This document shows, in pieces, positions 1 through 8,634 of a stretch of DNA of 30,139 nt. Origin of the DNA: a virus; IMG/VR virus record IMGVR_UViG_3300020183_000331, positions 1-30,139 of that record; one strand, given 5' to 3'. A model generated the notes under the pieces. That model had not been told where the DNA came from and searched no databases. It saw only the letters and a program-made list of their open reading frames with translations. The position numbers were made by a program, and so were the translations under genes. Position 1 is the stretch's first letter, and each line of letters begins with the position of its first letter.

Positions 1-2772
1 GCGAAACTTGCTTTTAATAAAATGATTGATGTAGTCAAGTCAAGAGCAAGAACAATCATTGAAGTAATGATTGAACTTGAAAAAGAAAAATTCACAGATG
101 TAACTCTTGTAGTTGGTAGTGACAGAGTTGCAGAGTTTGAAAGACTATTGAATCGATACAATGGTAAAGACTTTACCTTTAATTCAATAGAAGTCATTAG
201 CGCAGGTGAGCGTGATCCTGATGCCGAAGGTGTGTCAGGCATGTCTGCATCCAAGATGCGTGGTTTTGTAAGAGATAACGATTTCAATAAATTTAAAGAA
301 GGTGTTCCTTCTGCAATCAACGATGCACAAGCAAAGCAAATGTTTGATGCAGTTAAAAAAGGAATGAGATTAACAGAATCCGTTGACGAAGCATGTTGGG
401 TTGGTTACAAACAACAAGGACTAAAGAAGAAGGGTAATCGTATGGTACCAAATTGCGTTCCTGAAGAGAAAACAAACGAAGCCTTATCAATGGCTCAACG
501 CAGAAAAAGAGGTATGGTGTTGAGAAGAATGAAGGCTAAATTAAAACGAACTAGAGAACTTGCAATGCGCCGTTTTGCCTCTCAGTCTAAGTTAAAGACT
601 AGAGCAAGAAGAGCCGCACTTAAATTTCTAAAGCGTAGATTTGGCGCCGGCAAGGCATACAAATCTTTGTCAGTAGGGCAGAAAATTGCCGTTGACAAAA
701 AAGTTGAAAAAATGAAAGGCGCAATCGCAAAAATTTCAATGCGTCTTTTGCCAAGAGTACGCAAAGCAGAAATCGAAAGAAAGAAGCGACAAAATCAAGC
801 ATCAAAGAATGAACAATTTAAAAATTTCTTTGAAGGCAAAGTTGCACAAGATAAAGATGTTGCTGGTAAATCAGGCACACAACCAGCGAAGTATTTTAAA
901 GGTTTAGACAAAGATACCAAAGAGCGCAGAGATGCACACTTCAAGCGTATGGGTCCAAAAGCAGATGATGACAAATCAGCATACGCAGATGCACCAGGCG
1001 ACAAAGAAGCAAGAGAAAAAGATATGCCACAATCAAAGCATACAAAAAAGTTTAAGCAGATGTTTGGCGAAGAGATGGATAAAAAACAAGTCAACAAATT
1101 AGAACAATTGGTTCGCATGGGGCTTGCTGATAAAAAACTTCTAGCAATCATCAAGCGTTCAATTTCAAAAATGGATGCTGGCGAGGTATTAAATCCTCAA
1201 GAAAGAAGTGCAACACAAAATCTTCTTTCAACATTGCTTGACATGGTCACATCATCTGATCAATTGTTCCGTTTGACAAGAACTCAATTGCAAAAAGAAG
1301 AGTTTGATGTAAAAGAAGCAATATACAAAGGCAATATTGGCGCAATGGAAGTTTTTGAATTTTATCAAAAGGCAAGTTCAACACAAATTGCCGAATTGAA
1401 AAAACTCATTGGCCAACAAAAATTTAAAGAAGCGTGGGCTCTTGTAACAAAAGTTACAGGCAAAAAACTTGATGAAATGTTTGAAGATACTTTTGAAACA
1501 AATGAAGAAAACGATGAATATGATTACGATGAAACAGATGGCATTCAAATGGCACAAATTGAAGTTGCTAATTTAATGCAAGATGCAGAAGTGCTTCTAG
1601 AAATTTTAGATGGACTAGATGAAGAACCAGAAGCATGGGTTCTTTCTAAAATTACAAAAGCCGCAGATTATATTGAAAGCGTAACAGACTATCTTGAGTT
1701 TGAAGGCATGTATAATTATGATGATGATGAGGAAGAAGATGAAGATGAATATGAAGTTGACGATGAAGAAATATATGAGGCAATTATAAGTATACCAAAA
1801 GAAGAATTGAATGAAGAAGAACTTCAAGAGTTTTCTGACTTATTCGAAGAAATCGAAGGACTAAAAAAGAAAGCAGAAAAGTCTGGCATTGCATATAGCA
1901 TTCTCAAGCAAGTTTATAATCGTGGTATGGCGGCATGGCAAGGCGGTCACAGACCAGGCACTACTGCACAACAATGGGCATTTGCAAGAGTGAACTCATT
2001 TATCACCAAAGGCAAAGGCACTTGGGGAGGTGCTGATAGTGACCTTGCGAAGAAGGTTACAAAGAATGAGGAATTTGCAAATTTTATCGAAGCCCTTGAA
2101 TATGGAACTGATCAAGCAAGAATTGCATACGCAAGGGCTACTCCAGGACAAAGCATTGAGATTACAAAGGCAAGATACTCTGCAAATGACGCAATAGATG
2201 CAATTAACAATGCCAATATGCAACGCATGTTTAAGTTGTTTGGCGAAGGTAAACTACATGAAGCAATTGATTGGCATGTAGATAACAATGTGCCTTTGTT
2301 TGAAAATGTTTATCGTGTTGGTTCTGAAAAATATTTCGAAGTGTTTCGTGAAGCAAGAAAGTTGTATAACGAAGGCAAACTAGAACTTTGCTCTGAAGAC
2401 AAAGCACTCATTACAGAAACCGACATTGGTGAGTTTGCTAAGTACGAAGGTCGCAATGTTCCACTTGATTGCCCAATGTACGAAGAAGAAGATAAAGAAA
2501 AAGATCCACCATTGAATCAACCAAAGCGTGGTGGTCCTAAGAAGTTTTATGTGTTTGTTCGCAAACCAGATGGTGGTATTAAGAAAGTCACATGGGGTGA
2601 CACTACTGGTCTATCAGTCAAGATGAATGATCCAGAAGCAAGAAAATCTTTTGCGGCTCGTCATCAATGCAGTATGCAGAAAGATAGAACAAGTGCCGCA
2701 TATTGGGCTTGCAATACACCAAGATATGCAAAACAATTGGGATTAAGCGGTGGCGGAAACTTCTTCTGGTAA
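1..2772 (+). CDS. Large virion structural protein with nucleotidyltransferase-like N-terminus (5' partial)
   Basis: The frame is open from base 1, so the real start lies upstream; the first internal ATG is at 22. Counting from that ATG, residues 28-80 resemble the second half of a cytidylyl/adenylyltransferase fold (VVGSDRV, then the (S/T)xxxxR-type motif SASKMR at 75-80); the HxGH half would be upstream. Residues 125-145 form a C-x19-C cassette that recurs in the gene at 3033. A Lys/Arg-rich stretch (about 160-260), a very acidic stretch (about 490-600) and a C-terminal block with KKFYVFVRKPDGG, WGD, ARHQC and YWACNTPRY follow. That C-terminal block resembles one I recall in marine T4-like virion proteins. 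Position beside scaffold-like and virion genes fits a capsid or internal protein. Exact role is unknown; nucleotidyltransferase activity is not implied. Confidence 0.75.
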   Translation, partial: AKLAFNKMIDVVKSRARTIIEVMIELEKEKFTDVTLVVGSDRVAEFERLLNRYNGKDFTFNSIEVISAGERDPDAEGVSGMSASKMRGFVRDNDFNKFKEGVPSAINDAQAKQMFDAVKKGMRLTESVDEACWVGYKQQGLKKKGNRMVPNCVPEEKTNEALSMAQRRKRGMVLRRMKAKLKRTRELAMRRFASQSKLKTRARRAALKFLKRRFGAGKAYKSLSVGQKIAVDKKVEKMKGAIAKISMRLLPRVRKAEIERKKRQNQASKNEQFKNFFEGKVAQDKDVAGKSGTQPAKYFKGLDKDTKERRDAHFKRMGPKADDDKSAYADAPGDKEAREKDMPQSKHTKKFKQMFGEEMDKKQVNKLEQLVRMGLADKKLLAIIKRSISKMDAGEVLNPQERSATQNLLSTLLDMVTSSDQLFRLTRTQLQKEEFDVKEAIYKGNIGAMEVFEFYQKASSTQIAELKKLIGQQKFKEAWALVTKVTGKKLDEMFEDTFETNEENDEYDYDETDGIQMAQIEVANLMQDAEVLLEILDGLDEEPEAWVLSKITKAADYIESVTDYLEFEGMYNYDDDEEEDEDEYEVDDEEIYEAIISIPKEELNEEELQEFSDLFEEIEGLKKKAEKSGIAYSILKQVYNRGMAAWQGGHRPGTTAQQWAFARVNSFITKGKGTWGGADSDLAKKVTKNEEFANFIEALEYGTDQARIAYARATPGQSIEITKARYSANDAIDAINNANMQRMFKLFGEGKLHEAIDWHVDNNVPLFENVYRVGSEKYFEVFREARKLYNEGKLELCSEDKALITETDIGEFAKYEGRNVPLDCPMYEEEDKEKDPPLNQPKRGGPKKFYVFVRKPDGGIKKVTWGDTTGLSVKMNDPEARKSFAARHQCSMQKDRTSAAYWACNTPRYAKQLGLSGGGNFFW

Positions 2773-3031
2773 TCCATATACTGAAGTTTTGTTTTCAGAT
2801 TTTAAGGTAAGAACATTTTTAGAATCTGTAGAAAACGAAGAGTTGGTTTGGCATAGAGATCGTAAAGATCGACATGTGTTTGTAAAAGAATCAAACGATT
2901 GGAAGTTGCAGTTTGACGATGAACTTCCAGTTGAGTTAGAAAAAGGAAAGACATACTTTATTGAAGCGATGCGCTATCATAGAGTTATCAGAGGCAACGG
3001 AAACTTAATTCTAGAAATTAGAGAGGATTAA
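2750..3031 (+). CDS. Small cupin-like conserved phage protein
   Basis: 93 residues. It would start at GTG 2750, overlapping the previous gene by 23 bases; no better in-frame start exists before residue 70 and the ribosome site is weak, so the start is uncertain. The pattern VWHRDRKDRHVFVKES, WKLQFDDELPVELEKGKTYFI, YHRVIRGNGNLILEI resembles a single-domain beta-barrel (cupin-like) family that I recall next to structural genes of marine T4-like phages. Whether it binds a metal is not clear, since the usual cupin HxH pair is not obvious. It sits between two structural genes and probably shares their transcript. Confidence 0.65.
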   Translation: MAETSSGNPYTEVLFSDFKVRTFLESVENEELVWHRDRKDRHVFVKESNDWKLQFDDELPVELEKGKTYFIEAMRYHRVIRGNGNLILEIRED

Positions 3032-3032
3032 C

Positions 3033-4763
3033 ATGGACAACATGTCAAGCAAATTTGGATTACCACAGTCATTACTTGATGCAGTAAGAAACATTCAGAA
3101 AGAAGAAACTGAGTATCAAGCAAAAGTAAAAGCCTTGATGAAGAAAAAAGGCATTACTTCAATAAGCCAGTTGTCGCCTGATGAAAAGAAAGCATTCTTT
3201 AATCAATTAGATGCCATGCATCAAGCAAAACATGAAGAAGTTAAGCCTGATGTTGCAAAATCTTTTCCTGCATCTGGAGTTAAAAAACATGTCGCACCAA
3301 AAGGTGTGAGTACAATGCCTAAAGACAAAGAAAAGGCAAAAGGTCAACCAGCAGGTTCATTAAAAAAAGAAGAAATTGAACTTGATGAAGGCAAAGTAAA
3401 AGAACTTATGATGGACATTAATGATGTAGCATCGAAAATGAGAAAAAATAAAACACTAGAACCTTTTGCTGGTAAATTTGTAACAGCCGCAAAAAAATCT
3501 TTAAACATTAAAAAATCTTTAGAAGATGTTCTTCCCGATTACATATCTGGTGCTGAAATCGCAAAACTTTATAAAGAAGAAATTGAACTTGATGAAGCAA
3601 TTCCAAAATCAACAGGATATGCGCTTGTTCATTCTCCAAGTAAAAAAATAGTTGCTAAAGGCAACAAAGAAGAAATGATGAAAAAGATGAAAGATGCAAA
3701 TGCAAAAGAAAAAGGGAGTCATCATCTAGGAATGACAATCAGAGGTAAAGTTGGTGATAAATTTGGTGAAGAAGTAGAAAAGAAAACACAACCACCATTT
3801 ACACCAGACAAACCAAAAAAGAATCCTGGTGTGATTCCTGGTAAAGGTGGCACTGGTCCTTCAAGAGCAGCCCATCTTGCAAAGATGGCATTGAGAAAGC
3901 AATTGAAGAAAGAAGAGATTGAACTTGATGAATCCAAATCAAGCACAGGCTACGAACTTTATCACAAAGACTTTTCTTCAGCAATGGCTCATGCTTATGA
4001 CTTTGCAAAGAAGAAGTATAACATTGAAATTGATCCACTAGAGATTGATAGAAATGTTGCAATGGGTCCAAGAAAGCCAGCATCAGGCAAAGCAAATGCT
4101 TATCGTCTACTTGACAAGACTGGTAAGAAAGCAATTCAAGTACAAGTTGCCAATCTTGACAACAAGCGTTATGAATTGAATATGTACAAAGAAGACATTG
4201 ACGAAGCATGTTGGGACACTCACAAACAAGAAGGTATGAAAAAGAAAGGTGATAAAATGGTGCCAAATTGTGTGCCAAAGAATGAAGCCTCTTCACCAGC
4301 ACAACAAGCGGCAATTGCAATCTCTATGAAGAAAGCAGGCAAGACACCAAAAGAAGAAGGTGTAATGATTCCAGGAAAGATGAAATCACAAGCAAGAAAA
4401 GTTGTTGGTAGCATTATGTCTGAAGAAGAAATTGCAGAAGCATTCTCTTCAGCACAGATTGACAAGTTGCGTCAAGAGTATAGCAAGATCAATAAAGTTG
4501 ATCCTTCTAGCGATACCTACAAGAAACTTATTGCAATGCTAGATAAACTTGATTTGAAAACACTTCAATCACTTGCTGGCGCAAAGATCAAATTTGTTTC
4601 ACCTCTTGCACAGAATCGTGTTGTTAGAAAAATGAATGAAGAAAAAACTATAGGCGCAAAAAAAGAAGCCACAGGAAATGAAAAACCAGTTAAAAAAGGC
4701 GAGAAGGTAAGCGGTAAACAAGAACCAATTACAATCGATCCTGAAGTTGATGAAAAGAAATAA
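3033..4763 (+). CDS. Scaffold-like or internal head polyprotein with repeated I/LxE motifs
   Basis: 576 residues, Lys/Glu-rich and low in aromatic residues. The octamer KEEIELDE occurs three times (residues 112-119, 181-188, 293-300), each time followed by G, A or S, and related sites are IDE-A (about 389-391) and IAE-A (about 467-470). T4 prohead protease gp21 cuts after L/I-x-E before small residues, so these look like cleavage sites separating four or five modules. Residues 393-413 carry the C-x19-C cassette found in the preceding large protein. AGAGAG precedes the ATG at a good distance. Most likely an internal head protein or scaffold processed during capsid maturation; that is inference from the motif spacing. 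Confidence 0.6.
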   Translation: MDNMSSKFGLPQSLLDAVRNIQKEETEYQAKVKALMKKKGITSISQLSPDEKKAFFNQLDAMHQAKHEEVKPDVAKSFPASGVKKHVAPKGVSTMPKDKEKAKGQPAGSLKKEEIELDEGKVKELMMDINDVASKMRKNKTLEPFAGKFVTAAKKSLNIKKSLEDVLPDYISGAEIAKLYKEEIELDEAIPKSTGYALVHSPSKKIVAKGNKEEMMKKMKDANAKEKGSHHLGMTIRGKVGDKFGEEVEKKTQPPFTPDKPKKNPGVIPGKGGTGPSRAAHLAKMALRKQLKKEEIELDESKSSTGYELYHKDFSSAMAHAYDFAKKKYNIEIDPLEIDRNVAMGPRKPASGKANAYRLLDKTGKKAIQVQVANLDNKRYELNMYKEDIDEACWDTHKQEGMKKKGDKMVPNCVPKNEASSPAQQAAIAISMKKAGKTPKEEGVMIPGKMKSQARKVVGSIMSEEEIAEAFSSAQIDKLRQEYSKINKVDPSSDTYKKLIAMLDKLDLKTLQSLAGAKIKFVSPLAQNRVVRKMNEEKTIGAKKEATGNEKPVKKGEKVSGKQEPITIDPEVDEKK

Positions 4764-5255
4764 ATGGAACAGTTGCCTCAAATTTATTGTGATATGGATC
4801 AAGTTCTCGTAAATTTCATGGATAGTGCAAATAAAGCACTTAAAATGAAAGGTATGCGTGACTTTTCTGATGAAGAGAAAGAACCTAAGTGGAATGCACT
4901 TAAGACAGTACCTAAATTTTGGGCAAACTTAGATTGGATGCCTGATGGGCAAGCACTTTGGAAATTCATTCGTGCATATGATCCTATCATCCTTTCTACG
5001 CCTTCACGAAGAATGCCTACAAGCAGACCAGAGAAGGTTGAGTGGATTCGAAAGCATCTTGGTCGTGTGAAAGAGATTCATCTCGTTCCTCGTGACCAGA
5101 AGCAGAATTATGCAGTAAACAAGGATGGTAAACCAAACTTACTTATCGATGACCACATAAAAAACATAGATGAATGGGTTGCAAAGGGTGGTATAGGTAT
5201 TCGTCATATAAATACTATGAAAACCATATCTCAACTACGAAGATTAGGATATTAA
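4764..5255 (+). CDS. HAD-family 5'-nucleotidase-like phosphatase
   Basis: 163 residues starting directly after the preceding stop. HAD motif I is CDMDQVL (nucleophile D10, acid D12), motif II is ILSTPS near residue 80, and motif IV is LLIDDHIKNIDEW near 127-139. This arrangement matches the 5'(3')-deoxyribonucleotidase (NT5C) type, which dephosphorylates deoxynucleoside monophosphates in the cytoplasm. In phages such enzymes may tune dNTP pools. The gene sits among virion genes rather than with the RNR/ThyX block, which is a little unexpected, and a late promoter for the next gene lies inside its 3' end. A general sugar or nucleotide phosphatase is the alternative. Confidence 0.75.
   Translation: MEQLPQIYCDMDQVLVNFMDSANKALKMKGMRDFSDEEKEPKWNALKTVPKFWANLDWMPDGQALWKFIRAYDPIILSTPSRRMPTSRPEKVEWIRKHLGRVKEIHLVPRDQKQNYAVNKDGKPNLLIDDHIKNIDEWVAKGGIGIRHINTMKTISQLRRLGY
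5207..5214 (+). promoter_or_regulatory. T4-type late promoter (TATAAATA)
   Basis: The exact T4 late -10 box TATAAATA is followed by CTATG, close to the extended T4 consensus TATAAATACTATT. It lies 54 bases upstream of the ATG of the virion gene at 5268, inside the end of the HAD gene. Use would need a gp55-like sigma factor encoded elsewhere on the phage. Confidence 0.6.
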
Positions 5256-5267
5256 AGGAGAAAAACT

Positions 5268-5744
5268 ATGGCACTATGGGGAAAAAGAGATTCATTCTCA
5301 TTAACGGGTACAGTTGCGGCTGTTAATACTTCAACTACTGTTACCGGTACAAATACTGTATTCACTACAGAACTAGAAAAAGGCGATTCTATTTTCATTA
5401 ACGGTCGCAAGCGTAAAGTTATTACAATTTCAAGCAATACATCATTGACGATTAGCCCTGCATGGAATGTAGCAAATGTATCTGGCGTTACAATTACTGG
5501 GCAAGATTCGCCTAAGTATGTTCCAGCATCAGAAATAAGCGGCAATTTAATCTTTGGTGTTGACACTACTGAAGCATCAGTTGCCAACAACGAATTGCGC
5601 GGCCTAAGCACACCTGGTTGGGTCAAGCATGTTTCATATGTTGATGTACATGGCACAACACGCCGTAAGACTGAAGTACTTGTAGCAATGTCTTCAATCA
5701 CTGGTGATGCGAATACTGACGATACAATCTTACAAGATTCTTGA
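5268..5744 (+). CDS. Beta-rich virion structural protein
   Basis: 158 residues with a strong AAAGGAG ribosome site. The N-terminal 70 residues (GTVAAVNTSTTVTGTNTVF, then GDSIFINGRKRKVITISSNTSLTISPAW) are a Thr/Val-rich beta sandwich of the sort seen in phage decoration, tail and neck proteins. The C-terminal part has the TPGWVKHVSYVDVHGTTRRKTEVLVAM pattern that I recall from a widely shared marine T4-like virion protein. A late promoter (5207) upstream and a hairpin terminator (5780) downstream make it a well-delimited, probably abundant late product. Its exact place in the particle is unknown. Confidence 0.75.
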   Translation: MALWGKRDSFSLTGTVAAVNTSTTVTGTNTVFTTELEKGDSIFINGRKRKVITISSNTSLTISPAWNVANVSGVTITGQDSPKYVPASEISGNLIFGVDTTEASVANNELRGLSTPGWVKHVSYVDVHGTTRRKTEVLVAMSSITGDANTDDTILQDS

Positions 5745-5779
5745 TTTTAATTTTTGGTCCGAGTCCCGGAAGTAGCATT

Positions 5780-5800
5780 CCCCCTCTTCGGAGGGGGTTT
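5780..5800 (+). terminator. UUCG-capped hairpin terminator
   Basis: CCCCCTC (5780-5786), TTCG loop, GAGGGGG (5791-5797), then TTT. A perfect 7-bp GC stem with a C(UUCG)G tetraloop, located between two virion genes. The T-run is short, so it could be a partial terminator or an mRNA-stabilising end rather than a full stop. Confidence 0.75.
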
Positions 5801-5819
5801 ATAAAATTAGGAGAAAAAA

Positions 5820-6239
5820 ATGGCAGATAAAAAAGTAACGCAGTTGACCGCATTGACTGCACCAGCAAACACCGATCTATTGTTGATCATTGATGATCCA
5901 ACAGGTTCACCAGTATCAAAGAAAATTGAACTTGGTGATATCTTTGGTGAAACATCTCAGACGGTATTCAGCACAATTAACATTAGCGCAAATACTACAA
6001 ATGGTACTGCAACCATTGGTGGTGATGTTGTTAAAGTCACACCAAACACTCGCTTTGAAGTTGTTGGTCTTGCCGATTTCAATAATGATGAGATTCGTAT
6101 TCGCACAAAGCAAACGCCTGCAAGTGGTAATAATACATTGGCTGGTTGGGCAGTTGGTACAATCGCATGGGATGATAATTACATTTACATTGCGGCTAAC
6201 TCAACAAACATTGTGAGGGCATCACTTAGCGCATTCTAA
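5820..6239 (+). CDS. Virion structural protein, tail-fibre/baseplate type
   Basis: 139 residues with an AGGAG site. The N-terminus KVTQLTALTAPANTDLLLIIDDP followed by KKI is a short motif I recall at the start of many marine phage tail-fibre and structural proteins. The rest is Thr/Asn/Ala-rich with predicted beta strands and no cysteines. It follows a hairpin terminator and is likely co-expressed with the preceding virion gene by read-through or with the genes after it. Function beyond virion component is inference. Confidence 0.65.
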   Translation: MADKKVTQLTALTAPANTDLLLIIDDPTGSPVSKKIELGDIFGETSQTVFSTINISANTTNGTATIGGDVVKVTPNTRFEVVGLADFNNDEIRIRTKQTPASGNNTLAGWAVGTIAWDDNYIYIAANSTNIVRASLSAF

Positions 6240-6244
6240 TCGTT

Positions 6245-6601
6245 ATGTTAATACACAATGAAGATGATTTTGATGAATATGCAATCAACAATTATCAAAA
6301 TCCAAATTGCATATCGGTACTTGAGTTTCTTGAAGACTTAAACAAAATTAAGTATATCAAGCGACTAATTAACAAGTACGCAGAAAAAAGTGAACTGAGA
6401 GAAAGATTGATATTGAATCACATCATCTTTCTCTCAAATGTTTTTGGTGTAGAGGCAACAGTTAATATGTTAACCTTTAAAGTTGAAAAAGAGAATCATA
6501 AAACATTGAACAGTTTTTTAATTTTTTTAGATTACATAAAGAATGTCGAACATGATGAAGAATTGTTAAAAGAGATACAGAGAAAAGTATGGCAAACTTA
6601 G
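6245..6601 (+). CDS. Conserved T4-like phage protein (DUF7207-like), helical
   Basis: 118 residues, mostly helical. The stretches FDEYAINNYQNPNCISVLEFLEDL, IKRLINKYAEKSELRERLILNHI and FLSNVFGVEA match the pattern I associate with a small family conserved in cyanophages and pelagiphages (DUF7207, recalled from memory, not searched). No catalytic motif is visible. Its 3' end overlaps the next gene by 13 bases, so the two are probably translated together. Function unknown. Confidence 0.65.
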   Translation: MLIHNEDDFDEYAINNYQNPNCISVLEFLEDLNKIKYIKRLINKYAEKSELRERLILNHIIFLSNVFGVEATVNMLTFKVEKENHKTLNSFLIFLDYIKNVEHDEELLKEIQRKVWQT

Positions 6602-7287
6602 TAGATTTATATGTTGTATATCGAATCCTAAGAAGACTTACTCAGCCTTTTACTGAGTGGGAAGCCTTTAAACTTGGCGTGATTGATGCTGAAGGAAACA
6701 TACTTAAAAAAGGTGATGATCGTAGAACTATAGCAGAAAAAGATTCTTTGACTACATTTGATGTTCTTATGATCAAGTTGAAAAAACTACTTGCAATGGT
6801 ACCTGGTGGTAAAACACGCATTGCATCATATGCCGCCGCATTGTGGTTGATTAAAGAAGAAAAGAATTTAACTGAAGAAAATTTTGAAGAGGAGTTTCGT
6901 AAGCATAGGCTGAATGAACAGTTTACAAAGAAACTTCTTAAAGAAGAAGCACCAGTCAATGCAGTTGGTGGTGGAAACATTGCAGGCACAGGTGATGATG
7001 CACCAGTTGGCAAGAAAGCACAGATGGCACTTGTACGCAGAGCAAAGTTTGCAAACAATGATGTATTTGTTGTTGATACAGAGAGATTCAACAAAGCAAG
7101 ACTTGGTAAGAAAAAGTACTTGAAATATGAAACATATGTTGGCAACGATGAGATTGGCAATGAGATTCGTCAATTTGGTCGTAAGTATCCAAAGAAACCA
7201 ATCATACTTCAAGATGATAAAACAGGCGCAATGATTTTCTTGCGCTATGGTCGTAGTGGAATGTTCACCGAATCTTTTTTAAACTAA
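6589..7287 (+). CDS. Conserved marine T4-like phage protein, likely virion-associated
   Basis: 232 residues. The N-terminal part (VDLYVVYRILRRLTQPFTEWEAFKLGVID, then VPGGKTRIASYAAALWLIKEE near residues 72-92) is strongly reminiscent of a protein found next to structural genes in many T4-like cyanophages. A Gly-rich linker (about 124-140) separates it from a basic C-terminal domain (about 147-232: FANNDVFVVDTERFNKAR...). Two-domain architecture and location suggest a virion or head-assembly role, but no biochemical function can be assigned. It overlaps the gene before it. Confidence 0.65.
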   Translation: MANLVDLYVVYRILRRLTQPFTEWEAFKLGVIDAEGNILKKGDDRRTIAEKDSLTTFDVLMIKLKKLLAMVPGGKTRIASYAAALWLIKEEKNLTEENFEEEFRKHRLNEQFTKKLLKEEAPVNAVGGGNIAGTGDDAPVGKKAQMALVRRAKFANNDVFVVDTERFNKARLGKKKYLKYETYVGNDEIGNEIRQFGRKYPKKPIILQDDKTGAMIFLRYGRSGMFTESFLN

Positions 7288-7298
7288 AGGTGTAATGT

Positions 7299-7739
7299 AT
7301 GTGGATATTGCAATGGTTACCATACTGGATATTTTACGGAATCTTTTTCGCAGGTGTGATAGGATTCTTAGTGACCTATCTTTTGCGTTTCATACCAATT
7401 GGTCCATTGTATGTCTATAAGACACCAATTCAGATCGTATCCGTATTGCTAATTATGCTTGGCACCTATATGTCTGGTGCAATTTCAAATGAAGAAGCAT
7501 GGCAGGCAAGAGTAAAAGAGATGGAAGTAAAAGTCGCCGAATCAGAAGCCAAAGCGGCAAAAGAAAATGTAAAGATAGTAGAAAAGGTTGTAGTAAAAAC
7601 TGAAGTTGTTCGTGAAAAAGGCAATGAGATTATAAAGTATGTTGATAGGGAGATTGTAAAGTTTGATGCTAAGTGTGAAATTCCTAAAGAAGTTGTGAAT
7701 GTTGTGAACAAAGCCGCAGAGGGTGCAAAAGCAAAATGA
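7299..7739 (+). CDS. i-spanin-like inner-membrane coiled-coil protein
   Basis: 146 residues. Two hydrophobic segments (about 8-30 and 37-62) are followed by an Ala/Glu/Lys-rich coiled coil (about 64-120) that would project into the periplasm, ending in a short Cys-containing tail. The stop overlaps the start of a lipoprotein gene (ATGA), the classic layout of Rz/Rz1-type spanin pairs that fuse inner and outer membranes at lysis. Having two N-terminal membrane segments instead of one is atypical for Rz and leaves some doubt. Upstream AAAGG supports the start at 7299. Confidence 0.65.
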   Translation: MWILQWLPYWIFYGIFFAGVIGFLVTYLLRFIPIGPLYVYKTPIQIVSVLLIMLGTYMSGAISNEEAWQARVKEMEVKVAESEAKAAKENVKIVEKVVVKTEVVREKGNEIIKYVDREIVKFDAKCEIPKEVVNVVNKAAEGAKAK

Positions 7740-7999
7740 AAGTGATTGTTTTAGCAATGTGCGTAATGCTTGCAGGTTGTAGCATTACTGTGCCAGTTAA
7801 AAGAAAGTTTCCTGATGCACCAGAAACGCTGATGAAGCCTTGCGTTCAGTTAAAGCAAATTCAAAAAAATGATCCAGCATTGAGTGAGGTTGTCAAATCT
7901 GTGACTGAGAACTACACTCTATATCATGAATGTGCTTTGAAGAGTGAAGCATGGATTGAATGGTATAATGTTCAAAAGAAAACATTCGAAATTAAATAG
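7736..7999 (+). CDS. o-spanin-like outer-membrane lipoprotein
   Basis: 87 residues. The signal peptide ends in a lipobox, LAGC (Cys 15), predicting diacylation and outer-membrane anchoring. The mature part carries PDAPETLMKPCVQL, DPALSEVVKSVTENYTLYHECA and WIEWYNVQKKTF, a pattern I recall from Rz1-like lipoproteins of marine T4-like phages. Its start overlaps the stop of the membrane coiled-coil gene by ATGA and the endolysin gene follows after 8 bases, so it fits the second half of a spanin pair. Confidence 0.7.
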   Translation: MKVIVLAMCVMLAGCSITVPVKRKFPDAPETLMKPCVQLKQIQKNDPALSEVVKSVTENYTLYHECALKSEAWIEWYNVQKKTFEIK

Positions 8000-8007
8000 G
8001 AGGTACA

Positions 8008-8634
8008 ATGGAATTAACACAAGAGCAATTGAAACAATTATTGCCTAGAAACCCATATGTCACACAATGGCATAATGCTCTAGCACAATTATTTCCAGAC
8101 TACGAAATCAATACACCACAAAGAATGGCTGGGTTCATTGCACAATGTGCCCATGAATCTGGAAACTTTATGGTTCTACAAGAGAATCTAAACTATCGTG
8201 CGGCAAGTCTTAGAAAATTATTTCCAAAATATTTTCCTGATGATGCCATCGCACAACGCTATGCTTCAATGCCAAACAAACAAGAAGCAATCGCAAATCG
8301 CATCTACGCAAACCGCATGGGTAACGGACCAGAAGAATCTGGTGATGGTTACAAGTATCGTGGTCGTGGATTGATTCAACTTACAGGTAGAGATAATTAT
8401 TCTTGGTTCGCCGCATCATTAGAAATTTCTGCTGATGAAGCAACCGAGTATCTTGGCACATTCGAAGGTGCCGCACAATCTGCATGTTGGTTTTGGGAAA
8501 CAAACAAACTCAACCAATGGGCAGATAAAGGTGACATTGTTACATTGACTAAGCGTATCAATGGTGGAACGATTGGGCTTGATGACCGAATCAAACACTA
8601 TGAACATGCATTACATGTTCTAGGAGTACACTAA
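8008..8634 (+). CDS. Endolysin, glycoside hydrolase family 19 type
   Basis: 208 residues with an AGGAGG site. It has GH19 chitinase-like hallmarks: TPQRMAGFIAQCAHESGNF with catalytic Glu 50, then YKYRGRGLIQLTGRDNY (about 115-131) lining the cleft, then a WFWETNKLN segment. GH19 endolysins cleave the glycan strands of peptidoglycan in the periplasm. No signal peptide or membrane segment is visible, so a holin is needed; candidates lie directly downstream. It sits in the middle of the lysis cassette and shares one base with the next gene. Confidence 0.88.
   Translation: MELTQEQLKQLLPRNPYVTQWHNALAQLFPDYEINTPQRMAGFIAQCAHESGNFMVLQENLNYRAASLRKLFPKYFPDDAIAQRYASMPNKQEAIANRIYANRMGNGPEESGDGYKYRGRGLIQLTGRDNYSWFAASLEISADEATEYLGTFEGAAQSACWFWETNKLNQWADKGDIVTLTKRINGGTIGLDDRIKHYEHALHVLGVH

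Noticed and set aside
795-1154. 119-codon minus-strand frame inside the large structural gene
   Set aside because: Ser/Leu-rich antisense shadow of a Lys/Glu-rich gene, typical of this composition.
3799-4320. 173-codon minus-strand frame inside the scaffold-like gene
   Set aside because: Antisense shadow; the sense frame has a good ribosome site and recognisable repeats.
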